Shown: one piece after another, positions 1-12,900 of the stretch | Numbering within the stretch: position 1 is the first letter of the stretch | Layout: each line of letters starts with the position of its first letter | DNA from: Crossaster papposus | Lineage: Eukaryota; Echinodermata; Asteroidea; Velatida; Solasteridae | Assembly: GCA_037893245.1 (NCBI GenBank) | Contig: JBAIAA010000658.1 | Coordinates: 682,001 to 746,000, forward strand | Reading direction: 5' to 3' | Length of the DNA: 64,000 bases | Notes under the pieces: model-generated | Databases searched by the model: none | What the model was told of the DNA's origin: nothing | What the model saw: only the letters and a program-made list of their open reading frames with translations | Made by a program: the position numbers and the translations under genes

Positions 1-852
1 AATGCGATTTTCAAATATGCGTCTTTAATAGAGATGCACTTTTGAAAATGTTTGCAAATAATGCATGCAAGTGTTTGAACGACGCACAGTGCACGCGTTG
101 GAGCTACTTTTGGTTTGTTCAGTACGTGACATGCGAGTGACATGCGAGTAGCTGCAATAAAAACACTAAAATCTAAAGATGGTCTAAGGGAGTTTGGTGA
201 AGCAGTCAATGATGCAGTATTACTATACTCATACATATTTATGATCGAGAGCCAAATTCGCACTGGTCCATTCAACATCACGTGACAGCCACTACTTTTG
301 CTGCTTGCCAAATGCGCACGCAAGTATTCACGCACAGCGTACATATGCATGCGTAGTATAGTAGCACGGGTTACCTGTGTGCTACTACGCATGCGCTTTA
401 CGATGCAATTGTGAAACTAGCACACAGGCGTTGTACGCGCGTGCGAACATCGCCCAAGCTAGTCATGAAATGATGGCAGCACATAGTCGATATTAGCTTC
501 CCTCGGTATTGGAAGTTGACAAACTGGTTCCCTCGACTTCGCCTCGGAAACTAGCTTGTTTGTCAATCAACTACCCACCCTAAAAAAATGTAGTATTTGT
601 ATACTGTTGTTGCCATAGGCTTGGGTACTAATTTTAAGTCCATCAACGTCAACCAAATTCAGTGGTGGTTCCATTAGACATTGTATAAAAAGAAAATTAA
701 CTGATGGATTTTGAAGGATTTGGTCCAGTACCTTGCAGAGGCACTAGTGAGTTAGGGTTAATCTATTGAAAATCTTGAGATGTATTTTCATGCCCATATA
801 TATTTGTCTATTACCACTCCGATAAGTTGTTCATGGTAGCATTACTCATTAC
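1..852. other. NUP188 intron 17 (partial)
   Basis: AT-rich sequence with no ORF above background. It holds a degenerate palindromic repeat at 484-585 and ACATATGCATGCG-like words near 340-360. The next NUP188 exon was searched for on the minus strand and not recognised here. Confidence 0.5.
484..585. repeat. Degenerate palindromic repeat, copy 1
   Basis: It starts TAGTCGATATTAGCTTCCCT and contains GGAAGTTGACAAACTGG followed by a weaker inverted copy. A related copy lies at 13386-13484 in opposite orientation. The ends are uncertain. It is probably a foldback MITE fragment. Confidence 0.5.
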
Positions 853-966
853 CTGTTTGCTGCCCTCACTTGCAAGTGGGGTCAGAAGTTCCAGCAGTGG
901 ATTAAAGTCCAGTGGGAAGCTGTTCGTTGAAGAGTGAAGGAGGGGGAATATACCGCCTTCTATATC
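853..966 (-). CDS. NUP188: NUP188 exon 17, last exon in the window
   Basis: The exon is 114 bp, phase 0, and 38 codons, starting DIEGGIFPLLHS and containing FPLDFNPLLELLTPLAS. The acceptor is TAATTTAG and the donor GTAATG. It matches the MFPHLLSPLLQLLRALVS segment. The next exon should lie left of position 1 or be a short exon missed in 1-852. Confidence 0.88.
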
Positions 967-3900
967 CTAAATTACAAAACAAGAAGATGAAAAATTTGTC
1001 TTGAAATAAGTCTCAACTCACAAGTTTCATAACATCTCGGGTGAAACATGCGTATAAACTATATGTAAAGGGTCTGACTCTTAAAGTAGAGTGGTTGTGA
1101 ACTCCTTTGGTTTCCACTTCTGGTTATCTCAGGCCAAGGTTTTCATAAAGAGTTAGGATAGTACCACCCAACTGTTGAAGATACAGACCAACCAATCAAA
1201 GTTTCAAACTGGGCAGTTCTACGCAAATGTTGACATGGATAAAAATGTGGATTGAAGATAGTCACTTTGGCACTTTTTTCACACATTATTGCGATTTTTG
1301 TTGTTAGGTCAGACAGAAAGTTTATTTGTTATGCCAAATAAAATTAAAAAATTAGAAACAGTTTCTCATATGTTAACTCATAGCAAAGGTGGGCAGACAA
1401 ACCTTATTGTGAGTTACATGTACCTTAAAGGAAAATTTCAGGCTCATTAATATTTTACCTAGTCTAAAAAAATATACGGTAACATACTGACTCTGCAGAG
1501 AATTTGTTTTGATTTGTTATCGAGAACGACACACGCGCCTACATGTATTATATTCAGGATTTCTTGCCATTCAGGAGTACAAGGGCACAGCCATATTGTT
1601 CAAATTTCCCGCCTCGCCCGGGAAATTATGACGTAGTGTCTGCACCTCAATGCACATCGCTTTATTGCCTGTTATTCACACTGGTATCCCACCTTGACGC
1701 GGCCAGCTACATTATGCAGACGTATGTTGTACGGCGCCCGACTATTGCGGGTACATGTATTGCATTTCTGTGCAGAATATCGACTTGGCGCGCCACAAAC
1801 TATCGTTTATTTGTAAATTTTCTTAGAAGAATAGAAAATCTGTGAGCTAGTAATTATGGCATCAGGTCCTTCTCCGTATGATTTTGAGCCCACTTTCACA
1901 TGTACAGTACACATTATGTATACACTATGCGGTACACAAAAAGGTTCACTTGCATTCCTTGCGCGTGCAGGGACGCTATCGATCGGGCTTCGCGTACTGA
2001 TGGTGCAGACACTACGTCACAATATCTCGGATGTACTGATAAACCAGAACAAAATGGCGGCTCGCATGAGGGGAAGCGCAGTGCGAGAAAATCTGTTTTA
2101 TATGATTACCGAAACAGATAAAAATGAAATAAAAAAATCAAGTCACAATGGCAATTGACACTCTTTAACATTATGCAATTATAAACTATGGGTGAAGTTT
2201 CCCTTTAGCCGTGTTCCCATTGGACTTTTTCTTCCGCGGCCACGCGGAAACTTACCGCGGCATTCCTTAGCGTGAATCTACCGCCCGTTCCCACCTGGAC
2301 TTATATTCCGCGACGGAACGGTTCATTCGCTGTTCGAGACTGGCAGAATGTCACATTGCGGGCGCTGTGCACAGTCACCTTTGACCTATGCGGGATATGA
2401 CGTGCCTGTGACGTATTTTTCGCGCGCTAGACTCGTTGAAAAAAGCGCTGACCGTATTGCATTCTACACACGATAATTCCTACACACGCTGCGTACGGTA
2501 CATACCACACCGCCATCAATGCAAACGAGACAGAGAACCATACTACCATTTTCGCGCGAGTTCTGTGTATAGTTGTGACATAAACAGGAAGTGTTGTTGT
2601 TTGCATAGCGTTTTACAGCGTGGTCGCGGTAGTTTTACAGCGCGGAGCGTTCCCATTGGACTTGTTAGCGGCCCTGATAATTTACCGTGGCTGCGCGGAA
2701 GTCTCCCGCGACCTCTAATTTCGGCCTGTTTTTTTTACATAACGGTCGCGGTAAATAGACAGGGAGGTGTGTTTACCGTGCGTCCCCATTGGATTTAATT
2801 TTGTCGTTCTAAAGAAAAGTCGCGGTACTCTAACAAAATTAAGTCCAATGGGAACATGCCTTTTAACTCTTTCCTTACAACATTGTTTATTGGCCTGGTT
2901 CTCCCAGTAGCACATTGTTTGCTCAGTCATGTAGAAATCATCAGAGGCCAATTTCTTGGCGCTGCTAAGCACACAATGTTCTGCTAACAGTGCCTTCTTC
3001 TATTCATGAAGACTGTAAGCAGTAAGCACAGCAAAAATCACGCTTAACCTAGCAGGAATATGCTTAAATATGTGACGTAACAATAAAAATCTCAATGCGT
3101 GCGCAAAGGTTATCAAAAAAACGCCGTGAAATAGGTGGTTAAGGTTTGCAGATTTTGTTGATATAGTTAGTACCAACTTTTCTGCTAACTCTATAAACAG
3201 TGCCGTGAAATTGGACCCCGAGCATGAAAAATGGACCGCAAGTACCGTACATATAAAACAATTTTCAACCCAGATTGTCACTGCCAAGAAGTGATTAATA
3301 GCAGTGTACATGTACACCATTTGCTTTTGATGTATGTTTTGTGTTCATACATGTAGATGGTTGAAAAACCAAAAACATTAATGCTGTTATTGAAGTCTGG
3401 ATCGTGACTTCCTTAGAATGAAACAGAGCAATTTACAGACGTCAGGGAATAATCAGGTACCAGACTAGTTGGCTGGCATTTTGAAATATTTAAGTAGTTT
3501 TGTTTTTTGATGTTTGTAAAGGGTGTATACTACTTTTAAAATCAATGTGTGGAAAATTTGTTTCTTGAACTTTTTAAAATGATACATGTACATCAAGGGC
3601 AATGCAAAAACAAGTGATACGTGGCTTGCGAGTGTTGCCTTTCCCGTGGTCAATAACTGTGTGTTGTGCTCTTTAAAAAGTCAAATTTTGTGCGTAATGA
3701 CAACCTCAAATGACACCTAGATGACCTTTGAGCTATATTGAAAGAGTTGCAATGAATCCCCACCAAATTACATTAAAATCCATCAAATTCTGACCTAATT
3801 AATGGTTGACCTCATTAATCTGAAGAAGAATTGTGTCTTTTCACCCAAGGTTCATTACATCCAAGTTTCATCAAAATAAATAAAAGCATCACTGTGAACA

Positions 3901-6900
3901 AGTACTGGTAACAACGGATTTTCATTGATAGTACAATGTACATTTTTTTCTTGTGTGAGATGTTCATAGTACATTTTTTCTCTCAAAAACTTAACATGAA
4001 TTTTTAACATACATTCGCTCATTATACGGGCATATGGTCACACAGAATTTAGGACTGGTAAATGTCTTCAACAACTTTGTTCAAGGTGGCACAATAAGAA
4101 AGTTACACGTATGCCTATTTGTTGATCTGGTCCCAGTTATCAAACTGCCAGCGATTTCTCCATATGAACAAAATGGCACTCCATACATGTACATGTACCT
4201 CTGATTGTGCGTGGATACTTCCGAAGCAGTTTTCTTTATTATTTATTTAATTAAAACTAGGACTAAAACTAAATGATGATAATGATACGAAAGCACTTTT
4301 TTCAGCTAAATATAAACATACATGTAGCTTTCTTAAAAGCAGTGAATGAAACCGAGTTGGAGGTCTTTTTTGTGGTTTCCTGATCGATTAAAGTCATAGG
4401 GCCATTCTGTGTCAGATCACCAAATGGATTAATCTGCTCAAATAAGGTGTACAGGGTAACCGAGGCTGAAAATGCTGACATTTTAAGTTTTAGCCACATC
4501 AGACCACTCGAAATGCCCTTTTTTTTGGTGAATTTGGCCAAAATAGGCGTGCCTGCCCATTTTAAAATGACCATATCTCTGTAACTATTTGGCCAAATAT
4601 GTTGATATACATGTAAACGTCTTTGGAAAGATTGTTGCATCCAAAGCATCCAAGCAATCCAAATTTGTCATTTTTTTTTTATGTTTATTTATTTTAACTT
4701 TTAATTTGACATTGTGGATCATTTGACCTTGAGGTGAACTTGGGTGAAAATGATAACTATACTTATTTTTTATATTTCAAACAAATTATAGTGTATAATG
4801 TACTTTTTGGTTCTAGCTATTCTTAAAGTTTGCAGACTTGATGCAAAAGTGTGATATTTCTATGTAACGTACTATAAATATATACCTTTCATGGCCTATT
4901 TTGATTAATTTTCATTTACACAAAATTTACATTCTCATAAATTCTTTACATGTGCAGATTTTTATCAAATTTGGGGCAATTGGGTCCACTTACACTTTCC
5001 CAGAACTCCTGGCATAGTTGAGGTTGCTTGAGAAGCCGGCAGGCTAAACGTACCAAGTCCTACAGAAAGAAGTCAAGTCAAATGGTTACCCAAACAGTTT
5101 ATACACTCAACCGTTTCTCTATTGATTGAAGAAAATTTAAACCTTACTCAAAAAGGCTTTAAAATGTACTGTACAAAACTCCATGTTAGGAAAATTCACT
5201 TGCAGATGGGTTAAAATAAATTTCATTTCCACCCTTTTATTTAATGCGGCGTTGTCATTACTACAGTCTTCTTGTTGTGCACAATATTATCTCATCCTCC
5301 ACTTGTGTAAAAACATATAGAGGTGAAGGGCAAATCCCAATATGAAAATTGTTCACCACCATTTGTGATCTGACCAAGCAAGATGAGTCTTAAGTCGACT
5401 CTATTCACTCATGTGAATTGTTTTAATTGAAATTGATGAATTCAGCACTGTTAGGGTAAAGCTTCAATTTCGTGAAACCCCATGTTGATACAAGTTTTGG
5501 TTCAAAAGTTACATGTTGAGTAACAACACATTAAAAAGAAGAAAAGAGAGAAAATCGGGTTTAAAGTTATAGTATTTAATTGAGTAATTGAAAACAGTCC
5601 TTCATTTTCAGGAAGCGCTACCGCGCTCGCGCTCCCTAATATTTTCCAAGGAGAGCAAAACACAGCGCTGTAATTTCTTCAGTTTGATTTGTAACGCAAA
5701 CCAGAACGGCAAAACCTATACTACAGTACTAAGGTACTGTTTTGTTATGTACGCTTGCGGTATACTCACGCAGTATGTGTGCTGTGCCGCGCCGGCCATG
5801 TGTGCCAATGCACCCGCTAGCTACAGCTAGCCGGCCATGAACATCGCGAATAAACACTTAACTGTATGTACAGGAATGACACGATCCTATCTTTGCAATG
5901 CACATGCGCGTACATAGTCTCGAAGACCGAGCTGTTCATCTGTTCCGGAGCGCGCCGTCCGTCTATCCGGATTTAATTATGGCCAGATCAATTATCGGCA
6001 GATCGATCTGGTGATAATTAAGGGCGCCCTCAATAAGGCGCGCTCCGGCGGATGAACAGCTCGGTCTTGGAGCAAGACTAGTGCGTGTGCATGTACGTAC
6101 TGCTACGGTACAAGTGCGTGTTTGTACAATATACCTGTAAACAACCCCAGTACAGAACACTGTAGCTGGGCACGTGTATACTTACTAAATGTACATGGTG
6201 TTCCATACCGTGCGGAAATACCAGGTGTGATTTTCAGTGCGCCAGAGTGCCTGACGCGTGCAATACGTTTTGTGGCAAGATAAAAGTGGTGCATTGTTCT
6301 ATATGGCACTGACAGTAAACAAAGAAGTACTGCGTGCGCGCGCACGCACTGTAAACAAATGTGTAGCTAGCGCGTGCATTAGCAAACTTCGACTCGGTGG
6401 ATAATAACGCCCGTTTTCTATTAGTGAGTGTAAATAAACCAGTGCTACAATTACATGTAGTGGCAATTTACATGTGTTACCTTTATAGTGTTGTTTTTTT
6501 TAGCTGTTTCGGACATACACATGTAGGCCGAAACAACCTTTTGTATTCGTTATTTTCTTTTCTTTGTATTTAAGGAGAGCGAATAGCTCTCTTTAAATCA
6601 ACATCAGGATTTAAGGAGAGCGATTTTAAGCTCTCCAGGTGTTTATTAAAATGAAGGACTGTGAAAAGCACTTTTGTTAAATGGTAGAACAAAGTCTTTA
6701 GCAACACTAACTTTAGTGCAAGGTGTGGCAATGAAACTTAGCATGTTAATATAACAAAACAGAGAAAAACATTGGAATCATATTCGGACATTTGCAATTT
6801 TGGATGATGCTCAAACTTAGGGTTGACAATTTTTTTTTTTTTTTCTGGTTCCTTCTGAATTTCAGTCTTTTTTCTTTCTTTACTGTTTAAAATATAAAGT

Positions 6901-9900
6901 GTCCCGTTACCTTTGTCCAGCACAAATTTTGGCCCATATCTAGAAAAACAGAATTCCTGAATTCCGAGTCATTTTGCTTGATCACATCACATTTGTGGTT
7001 GAATATTTATTTTGATACTTACATCACGCGCACCAAGTGTGTCCTCACGAAACAGGGTCAATACTAACGTCAGCAGGGTGTATACAATGACATGACACAC
7101 CAGACTAATGATCTGAATAATAATAATACCAATAAAATTACATTTGCAAAGCACCGGTATTCGCCTATAAGATGCTCATGGCGCTTGAGGGGAAATTTGT
7201 GTATTATGAAAGTAAGCTTGTTTGTACAGGTGAGATTTCATGTTTGTCCTAAATGTTGTGATGGATGTGAGATAATTTGATAGCCAGAGGGAGTTGGTTC
7301 TACACTCGGGCTGCTGCTGCTGCGGCGAAGGATCGGTCACCCCAAAGAGTGGAGGTCCTAGGCTCATGAATCATCCCGAGCTGACTGGAACTGAAATAGA
7401 TTATTGCAGCGTTATTAGGTATTTCTGCTTCAAATATGTGACCTGTCACCACAATATGTGACCTGCTCTGTGAAAATGAGTCAGATGTCGAAAATTTGAA
7501 AGAGTTATGTATACCACTAGAAAGAGTGCACTGTCCTTTTTTATTTGTGGGGGGTCTGTAGCATGTTGCATTCTTGTGATATACTGATTTGAATTTTGAC
7601 GATTTTGCGAAAATCTAAAAAACCCATTCATGAGAAATCATGCATTAAACAAATTATTTCCTTTTAGGAGATGTGTGCAATAGAAACCCTAAGCAACCGA
7701 GCCCTTCCCACTGTGTGTTTTAATGTAGAAATTGAAAATATAGATCCTAACCAAGGTGAAAATCATAAAATAGAAATACCAAATATTCTTAAGAAAACCC
7801 CCTCTCCGCGTTCAACCACCCAAATCTCGTAAGCGCGCTGTGCGACATCCGACTCATTTTCACAGAGCGGGTCACATACAAGTATGAGAGTAAAGTCGCA
7901 AAATGTGATTCGGAAATATATGGCCATCCAAAATCAAAATATGAAGAGATGGGCAATTTGGAAATTTTGCATAATTTTGAGAGCCTAAAAGTTCTCCTCT
8001 ACATATTCCCATAATTTGGGTGCGATCAGATGATCGAAAACCTCTTAAATTACGCGATTTCGCGTAGTGTTTGCAAAGTTAGTGTTTGGATAAAAGTTCA
8101 TTAGTGGTCTAGTTAACACGGTAATTCAATATGCAAATTAGGACCTCCTAACTATCCCACGTTTTCAAAATGTTGATATTTTGTTGTTTATACAATAGTT
8201 TGTATGTGTAGAAAGATTCAAGAAGAAATAATGATTAGAACATAGCCGTTGTTATGCTCAACCGAACCTAATTACTTGTCCTGTTTGGCAATTTTTTGCG
8301 AGTTTTGTTTACGATGTTTATTAAAGGAATCGTATACGTTTGGTAATTACTTCAAATATTAATGGCAATAAAAACTTACTTGGTAAAAAGTACAGCAGCT
8401 TTGGATAGTATAGTGCATTTTTAAAAACTTTTCACCTCGAAGTACAGCGGTTATGGAAAAAGATATCACTTTTTATCCCCCAAAAATTTGAATCTGAGCA
8501 GGGTTACTGCAGTGACGTTTCTCAGATTGTGTATTCCAATTCAGATTGTTCTTCCTGCGTGGACATAACCACTCCAGATTTTCGGCAATATCTCAAAATC
8601 GCTACCACCTTTTGAAATGAAATTTGTACAGGTTAGTTTCATAGTATATATCTATAACTACCGGTATATAGGATTGAAACAAACAGTGGGTTCCAATACC
8701 AAACGTATACGATCCCTTTAAGTAAGTTTTCTCACAAACACGTTTTGTAAAACCCATGACTTTCTGAAGCGCTGTAAAATGTATTTATCGCAAAACTTCC
8801 AAGTGTTATATACCATTGGAAAGCTCTCTTTCTAAAGAATTTGAAAATATCAATATGCATTTTCCCGACTTTACTCTCTCATTGTGGTGACAGGTCACAT
8901 ATTAGAGTTTTTACATATTAGGTTTTTTTAATTTAGGACCCCTGTGGTGATGATGTTGTATACTATGGTGATCTTGTTTTATTGTCTGTAAGCTAGAGTC
9001 GGGCTAGGTTCTCAGCCAAGTGAAAGGCTGCGATGCCACCAGTAAGGCGAGAGAGTGGGCAGTCATTATTCATATGGCACATCGTTTGGGGTTCGCAAAA
9101 GGCACGAAGTGGAGATGAGATGTAGCCCCACTTAAATAGGCTGCTGCCGCATGGTCCGTGTCAGTTTCGAACTGCAAGGAAGATCAATTCCCCGCAGTTG
9201 AATGTTGGGTTGTTGACTAGGAACTTGTTTGAGACGTCAGAGTGGTCTCACCATTGATATACGCTATAGGTCTTCTGCAGTCACTGTGCTATCTGGGACA
9301 TGAGATGATAACTTTTGAAACATGTCCTAAACGATTCCTTTAGAAGCGGGAAATGGTTGAAAAGAAGATTTAAATCTATCAGCTCCCAGTTGATATTTAA
9401 ACCTCTTGGGCAAGGTCAAACACAGCTACATGTATAATTTGTCTACAATTTCATATCTGTCACCACACAGTCTTTCTGTAAAGGCTAGTTAATAAACTTA
9501 CTGATTTCTTTTCCTTGGAGAGGGTGCTCAATTGGCTAGAGATGTAGCAGAACACCTGTAGCTGTACAGCCTGCTGGCCAAGCCTACGGACTCCAGTCAT
9601 GTCTACCTCAGGCCACAGGGTGCCATGTAACACTAGCCAGGCAAGCAGAACTGGCCCATGGGATGGTTGAGACCCTAGATTCTGAATGATTGATGACAGT
9701 TCCTGTAACAAGAATAGAAAATAACGAGACGAGTGGGCTCAATTTCATGGAGACATTTTCAAGGTAAGTCAGCGTGGCACTGTAGTTTCTTCCTTGCCTT
9801 CCTCCTTAATGACCGACAGGTGAATTCGAGATTTCAGTCCCTGCCTGCTTCAGTTTCTGCCTGCTTCAGTCCCTGCCTGCTTCAGTCCCTGCCTGCTTCA

Positions 9901-12900
9901 GTCCCTGCCTGCTTCAGTCCCTGCCTGCTTCAGTCCCTGCCTGCTTCAGTCCCTGCCTGCTTCAGTCCCTGCCTGCTTCAGTCCCTGCCTGCTTCAGTCC
10001 CTGCCTGCTTCAGTCCCTGCCTGCTTCAGTCCCTGCCTGCTTCAGTCCCTGCCTGCTTTATTGGGTTTCCATGGAATACTACTTTGCATCGTTTTCCTCC
10101 CCCCCTCTTGAAGTGTACATTAGTTTCCCCAATTTTTATCTCTCTATGTTTCTTTAGGCATTCTGACTACATCACCTGTTTATTTTGAGAAACTCTTATT
10201 GGTACCAGAAAGAATTAAAATAAAACTATGTTGCTACATGTATAACAAAATCACAATTGCCGGTTAAATGGGTGTGCGTTGCTTGGCTTATACTTGTCCT
10301 ATCCATGGATGACTGTTTTATTTCTTTTTAAAATACTAAGGAAAAGCAAAGCTCTGTGGGTTGCTTCCTGTCATTTGTCGATAACAGTAAACATTTCATG
10401 GATACTAGAGGCCATGGAACAATTTGTTGTTTTTGTCACTTATTATATAAAGTGAAATCTCACTACACTGTTAGGGTTTTTTGTGCAGTTCTTTGCAAAT
10501 TTGTGCAAATCTGTGTTGGGCTTATGGCTCTAGTTCAAGGCATGCAAAGGCAGCCCACATCATTAATGACATCTAACTGAGTGTACGTACCTCTACTGAC
10601 TTTTCATCTGCTGCAAAACTGTGACCTGGTCTGAAAGAGAGAAAATGAGAATAAACATAAAGGCCCATTACATCACAAACATTGATCCCCCCCCCCCCCC
10701 CCCAAAAAAAATGACGATGTATGTATCTGCCAATTTTTTTCAAAGATTTAAAACGGATGTCGAATAAACATTTCACGAGCAAGGCCCGAAGAATTTTTTT
10801 ACTATCCATGGATGACGCGTTAACCCATCAGGCACAGCAGTTTAATTCCGCGGAGGACGTGTACATGTATATACACTGCAAAAGTTTCCTTGGTTGCTGC
10901 GGTTGACGTGTATTTACACCAAAAGTTAGCAGCTAGCACTGCGGAGGACAAGTATTCCTAGACTGACATGTTTGGCATACACAGCGGTAGACTTAAATAT
11001 ACGTTATATCGTGGTATCACGCTTCATTGATTAGGTTTATTCAACACCCTAGTTCCATTGTCTCAAATAATTTCATACAGCCGAGGATTATCAGCTGCGT
11101 CCAGTAATTTCTTGACATTCAAATTTCTCAACTATTGTTCCTTTTTAATCTCCTTTGAAATTCTGGAAAGGGTTCTTTTCAGCTGGGCTTGCAAATATTT
11201 GTAAATATTACCGCGTACAATTGTACCTATCCCTGTGTGTAGTTCCACGGATGACGTCAGATTTTATGGCGGGTAGCGGTTGACGTAATATCACGCCCCG
11301 ACTGCAGAAGGAAAAAATGCCCTAGACGACATAATGTTGGCAAAAACATGTAAATAACAGTGCTAATAAACTAAGTGTTGGCATATTGTAGTAGTTGCAT
11401 TATCAAAACAGAAATATTTTACTGAAAATAATATTGTTTTAATAATGAATGGGGTTGGAATGGGTAACTAGTCCACAGCAAGGCATTAATATTGCCTTTA
11501 CCCATATTATGTGTAGAAGTGTCATAGCCCAGGCCAGGTTCGAACACCCAACCTGCAGAACTACCCACAGACCACAAATTTAATGCTCGAGACAACTAGG
11601 CCACGACACTTCCACAAATGATGTTTGCATCTTTTAGATTCTCTTGGTTTGAAATTGGAAGCCAGCAGGTCTGGAGAACAGCGTGGACCTATGCAGCCAG
11701 GATATATCCACCCTTCTTAAGAACATGTACCTCTGGGGGATGCTATCAATACCAGGAGCCTTGAAACCCCCTTGAAATCATTGAGAAGGATGACACAGAT
11801 GATGTGAGGCCTATGCATGAAACAGACTTCGCAGTTTAGAACTCTCTTCTCCCTTGCATTCAACAACCTGTTGCAATCTTCCCTCGCCTCATGTCTTTGC
11901 AAATGTGTCTCAGCACCAGTCACATCACCTGAATCTCCGTCTATACACCTACCCTGACTTCTACCCCAGAATCTAAATACCACCACCACTTCTTTCTCCA
12001 GCTTAGTGAGTTGTTGCACAGTATCCGTGTGTCATCCTTATCGGTGAATTCAAGTGGGTTTCAAGGCTCCTGGCATTGATAGCATCCCCCCAGAGGTACT
12101 TAAGGGTGGATATATCCTGGCTGCAGAGCTCCACACTGTTCTCCAGACCTGCTGGCATTACAATTTTTAACCAGAGAATCTAAAAGATGCAAACACCATA
12201 ACCCTAGCTACAAAAACAAAGGTAGCCAACAAGACTGGAAAGGTCTTTGCCGAGTGCTATTACCACGGCTACAGGTCATCCCCAACAGAATCCTGCCCAA
12301 ACGTCAGTCTGGCTTTCGCCCATTCCAATACACCATTGACACGGTGTTCTTCTTGTGAAAACTTCAGGAGAATTGTGTTAAACAGTGGCAACTTCTGTAC
12401 ATACACGTTTGGGTTACCCAGATAGGCTATTGTCAGTTAGATTTGAAGTTTGCTGGTGCGTCAAAGAGGGGTATGTGCTAGCCCTTACCCTGCTACACTG
12501 TGTGCTTCACACTCACAGCTCTGTGAATTTCTTCGACCTGTCTTGTCTCTGTGCCAGGATGAAGGTTAGGCATGTTCTCATCCGGGAGTTCCTGTAGACT
12601 GTTTTATCTGTCATTGTTTCCCACTCTGCAGATGAGCTTTAAGATCTCTGCAACTTATTTGCCAGTGTTTGCTCGGAGTTTGGCATGATCACCAATCAGT
12701 CTTGGCAAGACAGTGCTACTATCACAGGGCCCAGATCCCCTGCCAATGATCACCATCAATGACACAGCTTTGAGCATGGTCAACAAATTTCAGTATATGG
12801 GTTCCATAGTTACAAGCACCAACTCCCTGGATGCCGAACGTAACTCCAGAATAAGTAGGGCTGCAACAACCTTTGGCCAACTCCGTGCCCGCATTTGGGA

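Larger units (their letters stand above)
7435..8901. mobile_element. Outer MITE of a nested set
   Basis: TATGTGACCTGTCACCACAA at 7435 and its complement ending at 8901 form the outer inverted repeats. The inner flanks TGAGAGTAAAGTCG and CGACTTTACTCTCTCA continue the match after the inner element is removed. A related intact copy of about 425 bp sits at 55926-56350, which shows the outer element was split by insertions. Confidence 0.8.

Noticed and set aside
9833-10058. CRISPR-like array
   Set aside because: Units are directly adjacent with no unique spacers, and the genome is animal.
9733-10188. 151-codon plus-strand ORF with a Cys/Pro-rich repeated peptide
   Set aside because: It is created by a 17-bp minisatellite that stays open because three units are divisible by three; no homology outside the repeat.
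11717-12019. 100-codon minus ORF in the LINE region
   Set aside because: It spans the spacer and one arm of the inverted duplication and has no RT motif in that frame.
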